Below are positions 10,590-21,734 of a DNA stretch of 64,000 nt, piece after piece. Origin of the DNA: Hymenopellis radicata (taxonomy: Eukaryota; Basidiomycota; Agaricomycetes; Agaricales; Physalacriaceae); the NCBI GenBank assembly GCA_015501595.1, contig JADNRX010000040.1, forward strand, positions 124,001-188,000, written 5' to 3'. A model generated the notes under the pieces. The model did no database searches and had not been told where the DNA came from. It saw only the letters and a program-made list of their open reading frames with translations. The first letter of the stretch is position 1. Every line of letters begins with the position of its first letter. The position numbers and the translations under genes are program-made.

Positions 10590-13500
10590 ATGTATCCACA
10601 GACGACATACTCGATGGGGCAGCCCCCCAAATCTGCGTACGTGGTGGGCCGGACCCTCACGACGTCAGCCACTCCGGTGCAATCTTCCGCGTCTTCAGCA
10701 GACGATGCATCAACGATGACAACGGATTCTGAGGATACGGTGGGTCTCGGTGACCCTGTTTCTCAGCGCGGCACTGTGGCAGCCGTGTCAAATTCTCCGT
10801 TTATCTCCGGGATCGACAATGTCGAGGACCCGGTTGCTTCTGGATCGGCGTTCGAGACGCCCATTGACGATAGGGGCGTTAACAAGCGACGCCGCAGGGG
10901 GAAAGGTCGGATACAGCCTGCGGACGTAGCCGCAGACTGGGATCACCTGCGTACAGGCGACATGTACGATGCTGATTCACTAGGTCTCAAGTTGGAGGGG
11001 GCGTTTCCGCGACCCACCGGCGGCTGGGGTATACCTGGGCTCATGTACGACCAGGTGATGTTGCCATCCTTAGTGCATTTTCAGCCGAAGACCGCAATTC
11101 ATCGCTCGGTGGGGGAGCAATGGCCCCAGGACGAGAAGCGAAGGAAAGAAGAATGCCAGGAATGGCTGGATCGACGAATCGCGGCCTTAGAACTTTTGTC
11201 TGACGCGGACGAGGACGGCGTCGATTATTCGGTTATGAGCACCTTATCCTTTGGACAAGCGTATGTGACCTTTAATAAAGAAATAGAACTTCTTATGAAG
11301 GTTGTACGCGAACCATTAGTTGTTCGAGAGGAGAAAGGAACAATACATGGGTATCGGCCTGAGGAAGGATGTTACAGGAGACTACTACAGGCGCTACAGC
11401 AACGGATCTACATAGCATCAACGTCCTTAAACCAATTTGGCAAGAAGTCAATAACTTTGCCATCGTGGGGACCTGAGAATGACATTGATTTTTGGGTTCT
11501 CAAGCATGACTATGAGATATTCTGTGTGGGGCTAATCGCACAAACAGAGCATCTACTTGCAAAACTTGACGAATATCACGACTGGGATGCTGGAGTTCCA
11601 AGACGCGGACATTTAGACAGGGATGCAGTTGAGATGCTCGAGAGAGCCGAGAGGTACGCACTCGGAACATCGCGAGGAAGTATGCAGTTCACCGCCCCAA
11701 GAGTCATTGATGTTCCGGACGCTAAAACAGCTGATAGTTCCTCTATCTCAGGATTTCTGCACAAGAGGGGAACAGAGTCTCTCATGAATCAGGGCTCAGA
11801 GTCACGACGACTCCGGTTCGAAGCGTCGAGGCCATCTGATGAGAACGATACGTATGACTCGCTACACGCGTCACCAGAATCCATCACGCCAAGTCTTCGT
11901 GCAACTCACTATACCACGCGGGGAGGAAGTATGACTGGCCGGGGCCCATTTGAAGCTGCAGATAATCAGATTCCGTTTACAGATAATTCGGGCCCAATAT
12001 CATATCCGAGGACGGCCACAAGGACGAGTCACATTTCTCAAACACCATCATTTCACGATGCACGACAATCACGAAAGGAGAACTCCACTGACGCGTATCA
12101 AAGCGTGACATCGCACGGTCGGGGATCTTCATTACCGAATCCGATAGGTACCACATCCGTAGCATCAGTACCCCAAAATGCGGCCTCTGCCGCTACATAC
12201 CCTAACTCCATACCCGTTAATCCTAATGCAGTATCAGCGTCAGGAAGCAATTCATATCTAAGAAGAATCTCTCACCTACAAGGAGAAGCACCACCCTACA
12301 CGTCTGGGTATGCACCCTCGCATCATCACGAACCTGGAGAATATCAGTACCAGAAAGGCAACCATGGAACGAACACGAATGGTTCGCGTCCACACGGGTT
12401 TAACAGCGGAAATGACCCACACGGTAGTGGTTCTAGCGGCGGAAATCCTGCGGGTGGTGGTCCCAATGGTGGTCCAGGAGGAAATAATTCTCCCAATAGC
12501 AGTAATTCCGGGAGCAATAATTTCCCTAATGGCGCTGGCTCAGGAGGCGGCGATCCTCCTAATGGCGGCGGTCCTCCTAACGGTGGCGGTCCTCCCAACG
12601 GTGGTGGTCCAGGAGGAGGCGGTCCTTCTAATGGTGGCCATTCAGGAAACGGCGGGCCTTCTAACGGCGGAATTCCGGGCAATAACCCTCCGAACGGGGG
12701 TAATCCACCTGGTGGCGGAGGCGGCGGTCCTCCTTACGTAGGCCCAGGACTCGGTCTGAGTGGAGATGACTCCAATAGAGCAGCAGAAGCACACTTTGAC
12801 CTAAAATTAAAGCTCAGCGACGTCGAAAGTTGGGATGGTGACACCGACCAGATCATCCATTGGCTACGAAAAATGGACGACCTTGCAAGTATGAGTACCC
12901 GAATGCGTCAACAGCTAGGACGAATAGTACCCAAAAGATTCACCGGAGCCGCTAGCAGCTGGTATTGGTCCTTGCCCTTTGATCACAGGCGTCGGATTGA
13001 AGTCGAATGGCCCATATTGCGGGAAGAGATCACCGGCTACTATATGACGAAGAAGTGGTGGGAAAAGCTGCGAAAGCGAGCCAGCGACGCAAGATTCAGA
13101 GAAGTTGGACATACCCGGGAGAGTCCTAGCGAATACTTTATTCGAAAGGCAGATTTGTTAACCACGGCGTACAATTTTGACGATTCTGAAATGATCAGTG
13201 AAATCATGGATGGTGCGCCTAGCCAGTGGAATATGATTTTAACAACTCACCTATACCGGACAGTAGTGGAGCTGCAGCGCGCAATACGTTTTCACGAAGA
13301 GGCACTTGTTGAGTGTCTACCACAACGATCGCGTTATGAAGATCGCTATCAAAGGAACGTACGCGTCAATCTTGTAGGAGCTTCAGAGAAACTCCCACCT
13401 CCAGCATTTCCAAAAGACGACTCGAACGTCACGAAGAAGGGTCTAACGCCTAAAGCGAAAGGAGCACGTCCGTGTCGGCATTGCGGTAGTGAGATGCACT

Positions 13501-15368
13501 GGGATCGCGAATGTAAGTACGCTAAGAAGGCGTTCAGGACAGCTCGAACGCGATTGGCACAAACAGACGATGACTTACGAGAGGCTCTGGACGAGTATGA
13601 AGACTTGTACTGCGACGTACTTGACGAGTTAGAGTGCGATGATTCTGATGACGAAATCGACTTGGATTTTGAGGAGAGCCCTCGGGTGACTCAAGCTGAC
13701 GATGAGGAGTTAGCTACAAGAGTCTCGGGGGGCGGTAAGGGTGGAAACACCTACCAATCAGACATTCCACCAAACTCCTCAGGGTATACATCGCCAGCGC
13801 GTACAACGGCTTGCATGTCGTTCTTTGAGAAGCCAGCGTTGAACAGACGGTCACGACGACGCCTAACAAAAGACATTAGTCGCGTCAGCTATAAAGTCAA
13901 GTCGAGTACAGACACTCACCCTGGTCGGCCCCTACTGGAACTACAAAAGTCAATGGCTCGACCTTCGGGATGTACCTTCCTGGGGAGCAGAGTAGTCGAA
14001 ACACGAGCAGGAGTGAACGGCATTGGTTTGGATCTCCTGACAGTCATTATTGATTCCGGATCCGACATTACCTTGATCTCAGAGGAAGCCTGGAGAGGTT
14101 TGTCAACTCGCCCAAGACCACGGGCCGGACAGCGAATCAAGATTATTGAGGTTACAAGCAACACTATGATCAGTGAGTTTGTCAACATAGATCTGTTCTT
14201 CGAGACTGAGAAAGGGCCCATACAGATGAATGTGGATGCCTACGTGGTGCCAAACATGACCTCCGCGATAGTCCTAGGTAACGACTTTGCCGATCAATAC
14301 TCTCTCTCTACTATCAGAAGAGAGGGACGAACCTTTATCAATTTCGCCGATACCGGGCGAGAGATAGAGGTGAAGAATTCACTGAATGGCGGACGGAAAT
14401 TAGGTAACGGACGAACATTTTCAGTCAAGACGCACCATCCCGAAATCCCCGGACTAACAAGAGCTCAAGCGCATCGCAAGGCTAAGAAAGCAAAGCAACG
14501 AGAGCGCTCCAGAAAACAGAGCCATGCGGTTAAGGCAGCAAGAAGGACTGTAGTCAGTCCCGAAAGCTGTGTCAAGGTGCCGGTGATCCTCCAGTTTCCA
14601 GAGAGTTCGAGCAGTACACTAGCAGTCAAGTCTATACAGCAGGATAATAATGCGAGGACAATCTGGGGCTCACCAGACTCGTTAATAACTCGAGAGAATC
14701 CGTTCCTGCATGTCGCTAATTTTTCTGACCAGCCAGTGGTCATCGCCGCGGGACAAGTTCTTGCGCAAGCTTACAATCCCAGAAACTGGCTTGACAAACG
14801 CGTTGAGAATGCTGAAACGCGTCAGAAGCAGGAGAAGTACGCGACGTTCATCAGACAGATGGTGGAAGGAGGCAGGGATACGGAGATCGGACCGATCTCT
14901 GATCCGCGATCTTCTCTGACCCAGAGTCAAACAGAGATCACCTCTAAAGCTCAACGGAACGCGACCGAAGAAGACGACCCATCCGCGTCAGAGCCCATCG
15001 AAGGAGGGCCGAAAACCTCTGATACGCCTCCCGATCCTACATCCACGCAAGAATTCTTATCCGCTGTCAACATATCGCCGGAGTTAAATGCTGAACAACG
15101 CCTAGCACTCAGCAAGATATTGGAGAAGAACAAGCTTGCATTTGGACTCGATGGACGACTCGGAAACTACGACGCACATGTCAGGATACAACTCAAACCG
15201 AATGCGGAACCAGTCTCTTTACCTCCCTTCCCTGTGTCACCAGCGAATCGGGAAGTAATGGACAAACAAGTGGACTCATGGATTCAGCTAGGCGTAATCG
15301 AGCCCTCAACAAGCCCATGGGAGCACCGGCGTTTATCACCTATCGAGGAGGTAAACCCCGCATGGTAA
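10590..15368 (+). CDS. Gag-protease polyprotein plus the start of reverse transcriptase
   Basis: The reading frame is open from inside the LTR (10302). The first ATG after the LTR that makes sense is at 10590, giving about 1,592 residues. The N-terminal third is hydrophilic. A Pro/Gly/Asn-rich repeat segment (12440-12740, PNGGG units) precedes the capsid-type gag domain (about 12800-13320, containing [17 protein letters not shown] and WYWSLPF). A CCHC zinc knuckle ([14 protein letters not shown], from 13473) binds RNA. The aspartic protease active site is IDSGSD (Asp codon 14052). The RT N-terminus begins near 15060 and reaches SPW at 15310-15318. There the frame runs into a premature end at 15368 because one G appears to be missing from the run at 15319-15321. 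Gag and pol otherwise form a single frame, so no ribosomal frameshift is needed at the gag-pol border. Confidence 0.9.
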   Translation: MYPQTTYSMGQPPKSAYVVGRTLTTSATPVQSSASSADDASTMTTDSEDTVGLGDPVSQRGTVAAVSNSPFISGIDNVEDPVASGSAFETPIDDRGVNKRRRRGKGRIQPADVAADWDHLRTGDMYDADSLGLKLEGAFPRPTGGWGIPGLMYDQVMLPSLVHFQPKTAIHRSVGEQWPQDEKRRKEECQEWLDRRIAALELLSDADEDGVDYSVMSTLSFGQAYVTFNKEIELLMKVVREPLVVREEKGTIHGYRPEEGCYRRLLQALQQRIYIASTSLNQFGKKSITLPSWGPENDIDFWVLKHDYEIFCVGLIAQTEHLLAKLDEYHDWDAGVPRRGHLDRDAVEMLERAERYALGTSRGSMQFTAPRVIDVPDAKTADSSSISGFLHKRGTESLMNQGSESRRLRFEASRPSDENDTYDSLHASPESITPSLRATHYTTRGGSMTGRGPFEAADNQIPFTDNSGPISYPRTATRTSHISQTPSFHDARQSRKENSTDAYQSVTSHGRGSSLPNPIGTTSVASVPQNAASAATYPNSIPVNPNAVSASGSNSYLRRISHLQGEAPPYTSGYAPSHHHEPGEYQYQKGNHGTNTNGSRPHGFNSGNDPHGSGSSGGNPAGGGPNGGPGGNNSPNSSNSGSNNFPNGAGSGGGDPPNGGGPPNGGGPPNGGGPGGGGPSNGGHSGNGGPSNGGIPGNNPPNGGNPPGGGGGGPPYVGPGLGLSGDDSNRAAEAHFDLKLKLSDVESWDGDTDQIIHWLRKMDDLASMSTRMRQQLGRIVPKRFTGAASSWYWSLPFDHRRRIEVEWPILREEITGYYMTKKWWEKLRKRASDARFREVGHTRESPSEYFIRKADLLTTAYNFDDSEMISEIMDGAPSQWNMILTTHLYRTVVELQRAIRFHEEALVECLPQRSRYEDRYQRNVRVNLVGASEKLPPPAFPKDDSNVTKKGLTPKAKGARPCRHCGSEMHWDRECKYAKKAFRTARTRLAQTDDDLREALDEYEDLYCDVLDELECDDSDDEIDLDFEESPRVTQADDEELATRVSGGGKGGNTYQSDIPPNSSGYTSPARTTACMSFFEKPALNRRSRRRLTKDISRVSYKVKSSTDTHPGRPLLELQKSMARPSGCTFLGSRVVETRAGVNGIGLDLLTVIIDSGSDITLISEEAWRGLSTRPRPRAGQRIKIIEVTSNTMISEFVNIDLFFETEKGPIQMNVDAYVVPNMTSAIVLGNDFADQYSLSTIRREGRTFINFADTGREIEVKNSLNGGRKLGNGRTFSVKTHHPEIPGLTRAQAHRKAKKAKQRERSRKQSHAVKAARRTVVSPESCVKVPVILQFPESSSSTLAVKSIQQDNNARTIWGSPDSLITRENPFLHVANFSDQPVVIAAGQVLAQAYNPRNWLDKRVENAETRQKQEKYATFIRQMVEGGRDTEIGPISDPRSSLTQSQTEITSKAQRNATEEDDPSASEPIEGGPKTSDTPPDPTSTQEFLSAVNISPELNAEQRLALSKILEKNKLAFGLDGRLGNYDAHVRIQLKPNAEPVSLPPFPVSPANREVMDKQVDSWIQLGVIEPSTSPWEHRRLSPIEEVNPAW

Positions 15369-18300
15369 TCGACTATAGAAAGCTGAATGCTATGGTTATT
15401 CCAGATGAATTTCCTCTGCCTCGTCAAGATGAGATAACTCAAGCTCTTACTGGCGCACAATGGTTGACGACTCTCGACGCGCTCTCAGGATTCACTCAAT
15501 TGACAATGCACGAGGACTCACGAGATATGTTGAGTTTCCGGTCGCATCGTGGACTGTGGCGTTTCGCTCGAATGCCGTTTGGTTATCGAAATGGACCTAG
15601 CGTATTCCAAAGAGTTATGCAAAACGTACTGGCACCGTTTTTATGGATCTTCGCTCTTGTCTACATTGATGATATAGTAATCTTTTCGCTCACCTTCGAA
15701 GAACATCTAGGGCATCTAGAACAAGTACTGCACGCCATCGTAAAATCAGGAATCACCTTATCGCCCAAGAAGTGCAACTTCGCTTATCAGTCTCTTCTTC
15801 TTCTTGGACAGAAAGTGTCACGATTAGGGATGTCGACTCACAAACAGAAGGTCGAAGCCATACTCATGTTGGAAACACCACGAAACGTGAAGGAACTTCA
15901 CACCTTCCTAGGTATGATGGTGTATTTTTCGGCCTATATACCATTCTACGCTTGGATCGCTCAGCCTTTGTTTCAACTTCTCAGAAAAGGAACAGAGTGG
16001 AATTGGACGAATCTACATGACGAAGCCTTTGACTTATGCAAACAAGTACTCTCCAACGCCCCGGTTAGAGGATACGCAGTCCCTGGAAAGCCATACCGCG
16101 TGTATACGGATGCTTGCGACTATGGATTAGCTGGCATCCTTCAACAAGTACAGCCCATCAAGATCCGAGACTTGCGAGGTACACGCATGCATGACCGACT
16201 CCGAAAAGCATTCGATGCCGGTGAAGCCATACCTCAATTAGTGGCAGTCTTATCAAAGGACTCAAACGACGTACCTGAGCCGGGCATATGGAGCAACGAG
16301 TTCGAGGACACGGAGGTATTCGTTGAACGAGTAATCTGCTATTGGTCGAGAGTACTGAAATCAGCAGAAAGAAACTACTCACCAACGGAAAGAGAAGCAC
16401 TAGCATTGAAAGAGGCCCTAATCAAGTTTCAGCCCTTTATCGAAGGAGGAACGATCTTAGCCATCACCGATCACGCTGCCTTGACGTGGAGTAAGACATT
16501 TCAGAATGTAAATCGACGACTTCTCACCTGGGGAACCGTGTTCTCCGCATTCCCAAACCTCCACATCATCCATCGTGCAGGCCGTGTTCACTCCAACGTC
16601 GATCCCATCTCCCGTCTTCGTCGGAGGTTACCACCTGAATCTGGACCAAAATCAGATGGTTCGTTGGCCGTAGACTTAACTAAGCATAACGAAGATGCTC
16701 TGAAAACTATGTACGGAGAACTTGGGGAAAAATTCGAACACAGACTGCTTACCGTGGCCACCAAGTTTCTTCAGAGCCAGATGGACGAAACCGCCGACAA
16801 CAACGTCATTGAATTAGAAGGGCAGGCAGAAGGCGAAGAACCAATTCAGTGTAGTACGACCTACAACGTACAGATCAGCATGATGAAAGAAGAAATAGAA
16901 CGCTGGGAGAAGGCTTATCATGAAGATCCCCACTTCGAAGACGTCATTCAGTCGATACAGAGCCCATCGTATCATTCACACGCTAAATATCCGCAGTACT
17001 TCTATGCAGATAGCGGCCTAATATTCTTTGAGGATAGCAATGGGAATAATCGTCTCTGTGTACCAAAGGCATTGAGACTAGAGGTAATGAGTCTGATTCA
17101 CAACTCACCATCAGAGAGCGCACATGCTGGGTATCACAGAGGATACAATCGCCTTGCGGGAACGCACTATTGGCCAGGAATGTCGCGCGATCTAAAAAGG
17201 TACGTGAGCACATGCGACCTATGTCAGAAGACAAAACCGCGGAGGCACGGACCGATTGGACTTCTGCAACCGATACCGATTCCGACGCGACCATTTGAGG
17301 TTGTCAGCATGGACTTTATACCAGAACTACCACTGTCATCAGGAAAATTCGATAACGTTCTCGTAATAGTGGACAAACTTACCAAGTTCGGAATATTCGT
17401 CCCATGTGCCGTACAGATAGATTCGAAAGAAACAGCGGAACTGTTCGTCAAGGAAATCATTTGCAAGTATGGTATACCCAAACAGGTAATCACTGACCGT
17501 GATACGCGCTGGAGGAATTCATTCTGGAAGGAAGTATGTGAGCTCATGGGCATGAAGAGAGCTCTTACTACCTCTCATCACCCACAGGCAGATGGCCAAA
17601 CAGAGGTTTTGAATCAAGGACTCGAAATCACATTACGCGCCTACGTGGGGCCAGCACGCGACGACTGGGACAAGTATCTAGACAAATTGGCGCTGTCATA
17701 TAATACGACGCCACATTCAGGTACGAAATACTCACCGGCGTTTCTCTTGTATGGTTATCATCCTGTGACCGAGTCCGCGATCTTGAGCGATCCGGATTAT
17801 GTTCCACGTCCAGTTGGCGAACTCGTCACAGCGGGGGGTACACCAGGTAGGATCAACGAAACGCACGAAGATGACGCAGCAGTTGACATGGTCGAACAGT
17901 TTGAGGTGGAAAGAAATCGGGCCAAGGACGCGCTAGCGTTAAGTCGCGCCTTTCAGGAAAAAGCATACAACGACGGACGGTTACTCACGGAATTCGAAGA
18001 AGGAGATTTCGTAGTTTTGAATCCTCACAGCCTCGAACTCTTGAAAAGGGACGAGAAAGGCCGTGGAAAGAAACTTCTTTTGAAATATGATGGACCGTTC
18101 CAAATTACACGGAAGCTGAGCCCCGTAACCTATCAGCTCCGCCTACCAACCGAAAGTCGTGTACATCCAGTGTTGAACATAGCTCACCTGGAAAAATATG
18201 AAGTGTCACCTCCAGAGTTCGGAGTACGTCCCGAGAAACACTTCAATCCGGCCGATTTAGAAAATCTTGAGGAGGAAACGGAAATCGACAGGATAGTTCA

Positions 18301-18484
18301 AGAAAAGATGTTCAGAGGGAAAGGAAAACATAAACGCGTAAAGAAATACAAGGTTCGCTGGAAGGATCAAGATCCAAGTCAAGACAGGTGGAAAACAGCG
18401 AAAGAGTTAAAGAACGCACCTTACATCCTCGAAGAATGGTTACGAACACGATCGAAGGAGAAAGGACAGGACGCGTCAGCGTGA
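15278..18484 (+). CDS. Pol: reverse transcriptase, RNase H, integrase, chromodomain
   Basis: This frame picks up the protein at [20 protein letters not shown] (from about 15321), directly after the shifted RT motif. The open frame itself begins at 15278, but its first codons are antisense to function. The RT active site is YIDD (TAC at 15662). RNase H shows [11 protein letters not shown] (near 16103) and the [13 protein letters not shown] block. Integrase has the HHCC finger ([13 protein letters not shown]...CDLCQ, 17100-17225). Its catalytic residues are Asp 17312, Asp 17495 and Glu 17603, and the last two have the D-35-E spacing. The end (18274-18470) is a chromodomain (DRIVQEKM...[13 protein letters not shown]...NAPYILEEW), which in chromoviruses targets modified chromatin. 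Apart from the upstream frame break, all catalytic residues are present. Confidence 0.92.
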   Translation: MDSARRNRALNKPMGAPAFITYRGGKPRMVIDYRKLNAMVIPDEFPLPRQDEITQALTGAQWLTTLDALSGFTQLTMHEDSRDMLSFRSHRGLWRFARMPFGYRNGPSVFQRVMQNVLAPFLWIFALVYIDDIVIFSLTFEEHLGHLEQVLHAIVKSGITLSPKKCNFAYQSLLLLGQKVSRLGMSTHKQKVEAILMLETPRNVKELHTFLGMMVYFSAYIPFYAWIAQPLFQLLRKGTEWNWTNLHDEAFDLCKQVLSNAPVRGYAVPGKPYRVYTDACDYGLAGILQQVQPIKIRDLRGTRMHDRLRKAFDAGEAIPQLVAVLSKDSNDVPEPGIWSNEFEDTEVFVERVICYWSRVLKSAERNYSPTEREALALKEALIKFQPFIEGGTILAITDHAALTWSKTFQNVNRRLLTWGTVFSAFPNLHIIHRAGRVHSNVDPISRLRRRLPPESGPKSDGSLAVDLTKHNEDALKTMYGELGEKFEHRLLTVATKFLQSQMDETADNNVIELEGQAEGEEPIQCSTTYNVQISMMKEEIERWEKAYHEDPHFEDVIQSIQSPSYHSHAKYPQYFYADSGLIFFEDSNGNNRLCVPKALRLEVMSLIHNSPSESAHAGYHRGYNRLAGTHYWPGMSRDLKRYVSTCDLCQKTKPRRHGPIGLLQPIPIPTRPFEVVSMDFIPELPLSSGKFDNVLVIVDKLTKFGIFVPCAVQIDSKETAELFVKEIICKYGIPKQVITDRDTRWRNSFWKEVCELMGMKRALTTSHHPQADGQTEVLNQGLEITLRAYVGPARDDWDKYLDKLALSYNTTPHSGTKYSPAFLLYGYHPVTESAILSDPDYVPRPVGELVTAGGTPGRINETHEDDAAVDMVEQFEVERNRAKDALALSRAFQEKAYNDGRLLTEFEEGDFVVLNPHSLELLKRDEKGRGKKLLLKYDGPFQITRKLSPVTYQLRLPTESRVHPVLNIAHLEKYEVSPPEFGVRPEKHFNPADLENLEEETEIDRIVQEKMFRGKGKHKRVKKYKVRWKDQDPSQDRWKTAKELKNAPYILEEWLRTRSKEKGQDASA

Positions 18485-18888
18485 TGCTACCGTCACACAT
18501 CGATCCGGATCAGCTAAATCAGGAATTCGGACTCGGCGCATATGCGCAATCATCGATTCATTCAACTCTTTCAACATGACATTTCATTTCCTTAGTCCAT
18601 ACTCCCAAACTGATTGCCTGCAGGCAGGCCTGGCCAGTCAGACAATTTTGGGTGAGTTCTCAAACCTTTCCAAAAGGAGAAATAATTCCGGAGGCTTTGC
18701 CTCCTTCATCACTTCGGTTCGCGACTTCATTTCGCTTTAATTCTTTGACTCTTGCTTTCCTTTTCTGACTTTATCGACAAGTGATTGGATGTGACTCTTT
18801 GAACAAGTGGCATCGACCGAGGGACACGCGTCCAATAGCCAAGTCTCAACGGTATAAAAGCCATCTGAAGCTAGATGGAAACTCCAAA
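18485..18888 (+). other. Spacer between pol and the third gene of the Gypsy element
   Basis: This is non-coding. It holds a perfect hairpin GGAGGC-TTT-GCCTCC near 18691-18705 and, at its right end, a TATA box. No gene was seen on either strand. Confidence 0.6.
18853..18859 (+). promoter_or_regulatory. Internal TATA box before the third gene
   Basis: TATAAAA lies 36 bases before the ATG at 18889. This suggests a separate transcript that starts just ahead of the start codon, independent of the LTR promoter. Confidence 0.55.
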
Positions 18889-20441
18889 ATGACCGAACCA
18901 ACTCCCATGAACATCTCCTACTCTCCACACACCAGACTTATTCCCACTCGTTGCCCAGCCTCGGATCCCCTCTACTCGGTTCTCCAACGTCTCACTTGTA
19001 ACAACATGGTTCCCATTCTCGAAGAACTCGTCGCGCCAGCCGTTTCCGAGATAAGTGCAGCCGACATTGTCCAACTCAGGAATGGACGTTTCGGTCTCTC
19101 TAGGGAGGCCATCGCGAGGATTGTCATCGCATTTTTAGTACTCCGTATGTCTCAATTCGTACCTAGTTCACAAGTGTTAACGCTCAATGCAGGAGACCTC
19201 ATCTTCTACGGGGTGCAAGACGAATCCACTCCTCTTCTGTCGGATGAGGCCATCATCGACGTCCTCTTTGAAGCGTCGGACGACAATATCATCGCTCGAA
19301 GGGTAAGCATTCGGTATAATGGGAGGATAGACTCTTACCCTCAGCTCTAGCAGGCTTACCGATGCCTGACTTACATTCCTATGTTTCTCGACACATCGTG
19401 GGTGAACTACGCAGATGCGCAAGCCCATCTAAGGACAAACCGATTCTATCTGAACCGTATGATGGAAATCCTGGTTGGTATCGTTCGGGCGACTGAAGAC
19501 AATGGCACAGCGGCGCGGTGGAACTACGGCGTCACCGAGGGGTGGACTTCTCTTGACTTCCTCGCTGCCGTTAGTCCAGGACTCATTCTATTCCTCGACG
19601 CACTAAGAAGGATGTCTGGCAATATCCTGCACCCAGAAGATTCGCCTCCTCGCGGAGATCGTCGTGGAAGTCCTGAGCCCGACGTCGGTGCGATCTACGA
19701 GGAGTATATAGTTCGTCAAGATAACTCTACCGACCCCCCGCGCATCATAACCGACATCTACATCTCACAGACGCCGCGACTCCGCATTATTCCTTTGCCT
19801 CCAGTACCACCGAATTCCCCTACTCCTTCATCAGCCAGTTCCAATACGTCGTCTGTCTATGTCAACAATTCCGCCACGAGCTCTGAAGTCGACCTGTTGG
19901 ACCCCATGTACAGGCATCCGGGCGAATCTCGTCGTCCGGGTTCCAGCATCGAATCTTCACTATTCCTCAGTTCCTGGCGAGAGGACGAGGACGAGAGGAG
20001 CTTGAAGACAGAGTCAGATTCTGACAGTTTGTCTTTTGAGCATCTCGCGGATAGCACAGCCGGTTAGTTTTGTGATCTTTCTTAGCCATCGTACTAAAAT
20101 AACTATCAGGACTTAGTATCGGCCCGGAGGATAACCACAGTGACATCGAAATGGAACCAAGGGATTTTGACATTTTCGACTCCCCGTTTTCCGAGCATTC
20201 TGCTCTACTGTCTCAGAGCGAGACGCTCTCGCACGAGGAATTATGCGACGGCATTATCGCTCCAACCATGGAGGTGCCGAACCCTTATCACTATCAAACG
20301 CCCAACTCATCTACCGAAAGTTTCCAGGACAAACCCCTGGTGAACAGTTCCGAGGACGAGGTGGTTCTCGCCATGAACCGTTTCAATCGAAGGGGCCGAA
20401 CTCTTCGCAGGCGCCGAAGAAGACCTCATGGTCGTGCATAA
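18889..20441 (+). CDS. Third, intron-containing gene inside the Gypsy element, unknown function
   Basis: Four exons join in one frame: 18889-19144, 19193-19302, 19354-20062 and 20110-20441. The introns are 48, 51 and 47 nt, with gtatgt...gcag, gtaagc...cag and gttagt...cag borders. The exon lengths sum to 1,407 nt, giving a 468-residue protein. The N-terminal half is helical (ISAADIVQLRNGRFGLSREA; LYSVLQRLTC). The middle has a moderately hydrophobic stretch (LDFLAAVSPGLILFLDAL) too weak to call a membrane anchor. The second half is Ser/Pro/Asp-rich and probably disordered. The C-terminus is a strongly basic tail (RRGRTLRRRRRR) that could bind nucleic acid or serve as a nuclear signal. I recognise no family. 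It sits where envelope genes sit in retroviruses but has no signal peptide or clear transmembrane helix. A captured host gene is an alternative. Confidence 0.72.
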
Positions 20442-20459
20442 CGTGAGTAACTTCAATCA

Positions 20460-20469
20460 CGGGGGGCTA
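20460..20469 (+). other. Candidate polypurine tract before the 3' LTR
   Basis: A run of six G (20461-20466) followed by CTA directly precedes the TG of the 3' LTR. This is the expected place of the plus-strand primer, although the run is short and not purely purine. Confidence 0.3.
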
Positions 20470-21047
20470 TGTTATGGATCACTGACTAGTTGACAGTCCT
20501 TCGTCTTGCTCGGAAAGCGTCCTTGCTGACTAGAATTTTCTCCTGTTTGTTATTACTCACTTCGACTCATCGGTAGGCCCGCGCTACCGCTTAATTACTC
20601 ATTTTGACTGTTCGTGACTCGTGTACCGAGTCATCTATTCCACTGTACTAGTATATAAGGGTTCCCTAAACACCCACAAGAGTTACCTTTTTACCTACCT
20701 ATGACTACAACATAAATACTTCGAAATATATTACTTTTGTCCAAACCTTGCGAGATCAGACTTCGCCGGACAAATCATAACCTTAGTGCCTACGAGATAA
20801 GACTTCGTACGCACACGCTTATTCCTTGACACACACGCGATCAGACAGCGCGTCAAGAAACCAATCTATTTTCACTACGCTACACATCCACGTTCACACC
20901 GGTCCTCACCCGCGATCGGACCCTCGAGTCGACATACGCGCCCTGACTTCACAAGTGCACAGCCGCACTGCACGACAGCACAGCCTCACTTGTTGCGCTA
21001 GGGTCAGACTCGCTTACCAACTACCAATTCTACACACTTTCACAACA
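20470..21047 (+). repeat. 3' LTR of the Gypsy element
   Basis: It is 578 bp and reads identical to the 5' LTR. It ends CACAACA and is followed by the CATAT target duplication at 21048-21052 and the continuing F-box codons. Confidence 0.95.
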
Positions 21048-21052
21048 CATAT
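21048..21052. repeat. 5-bp target-site duplication, right copy (CATAT)
   Basis: It matches 9941-9945 and marks the integration site within the F-box gene. Confidence 0.93.
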
Positions 21053-21235
21053 CGGCCACATTACACCTCGTCAGTGTGCATACAAAGTGGGGCTCTTCAT
21101 CGAATGCTCGAAAGGACTGCCCATGACAGTTTATCTTGGGAGCGGGGAAAATATTACGGACCACGCAGTCATCCCAGTTCTTGAAGCCATCATCCCCCGT
21201 TGGAAAGATTTGCACATGGACCTTCCCCGGACATC

Positions 21236-21243
21236 CTTGCAAT
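21236..21243. repeat. 8-bp target-site duplication, left copy (CTTGCAAT)
   Basis: It is repeated at 21735-21742 on the other side of the MITE. An 8-bp length is the mark of hAT-superfamily transposases. Confidence 0.92.
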
Positions 21244-21734
21244 CAAGGGGGTTCCGGACTTAAAGTCCGATACACCCGGTAGGTAGGTAGGGTCAACACG
21301 GAGGTCTGAAAAAAGTTTTTTTTACCACCTTAAATATGACTATAGAGGACACTTAAACAAGTCTTAGGACTCCAATTGAGTCTTTAACTAGTGAAAATAC
21401 TATACATGTAACATATTTCCTATGCTAGCTTCAGTACTGGGTTAAGCCAAGGCTGGGCTAGTACCCGTATGGTCCCGTGAGTTCTCTGAGATATAATTAG
21501 TCCTAGTTTCAATGCTCTCAGTAACTGAATATATCAGCTACAGGTGATTCACAAAAGTGTCATAGACAAATTCTTGATTAAGGTGGCGCTCGAGACCCTA
21601 ATTAGGCTGCCCCGCCAAAGGCGGGATCACGTGCACTTACCATATATGGTAAGTGAGGTAGGTAGGGTCAAGCTTGAGGGCTGAAAAAAATTAAACAGCC
21701 CAGTGTACAAAATTATAATTTTGGAACCCCCTTG
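21244..21734. mobile_element. Non-autonomous hAT-type MITE (491 bp) in the F-box gene
   Basis: Terminal inverted repeats are CAAGGGGGTTCC and GGAACCCCCTTG, flanked by the 8-bp duplication CTTGCAAT. No transposase frame is present, so it must be mobilised in trans. Inside, AGGTAGGTAGGGTCAA occurs as a direct repeat near both ends (about 21282 and 21655). A small hairpin (CCCGCC-AAA-GGCGGG, 21611-21625) is followed by a perfect 22-bp palindrome (21634-21655). Excision with one duplication restores the F-box frame (TSLQCLSG). Confidence 0.92.

Larger units (their letters stand above)
9946..21047 (+). mobile_element. Full-length Ty3/Gypsy LTR retrotransposon (chromovirus) with an extra gene
   Basis: This is an 11,102-bp element bounded by 578-bp LTRs (TGTTATGG...CACAACA) and a CATAT duplication. 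In order it holds the 5' LTR, gag with a Gly/Pro/Asn-rich linker and a CCHC knuckle, a protease, reverse transcriptase, RNase H, integrase and a C-terminal chromodomain. These are followed by a 0.4-kb spacer, an intron-containing third gene and the 3' LTR. The RT-RNH-IN order defines Gypsy, and the chromodomain places it with the chromoviruses. The two LTRs read as identical base for base by eye, so insertion is recent. The reading frame changes once inside RT (near 15320). Confidence 0.95.

Noticed and set aside
12310..12741. A 143-codon plus-strand frame and a 112-codon minus-strand frame in the gag linker
   Set aside because: They are shadow frames of the PNGGG repeat segment, with no independent start context.
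15278..15368. Programmed ribosomal frameshift joining the two Gypsy reading frames
   Set aside because: The overlap lies inside a conserved RT motif and not at a domain border, and no slippery heptamer with downstream structure is evident; a base deletion explains it better.
18889..20441. Envelope gene in the third position of the Gypsy element
   Set aside because: No signal peptide, no clear transmembrane helix, and a basic C-terminal tail; the position alone does not support an envelope role.
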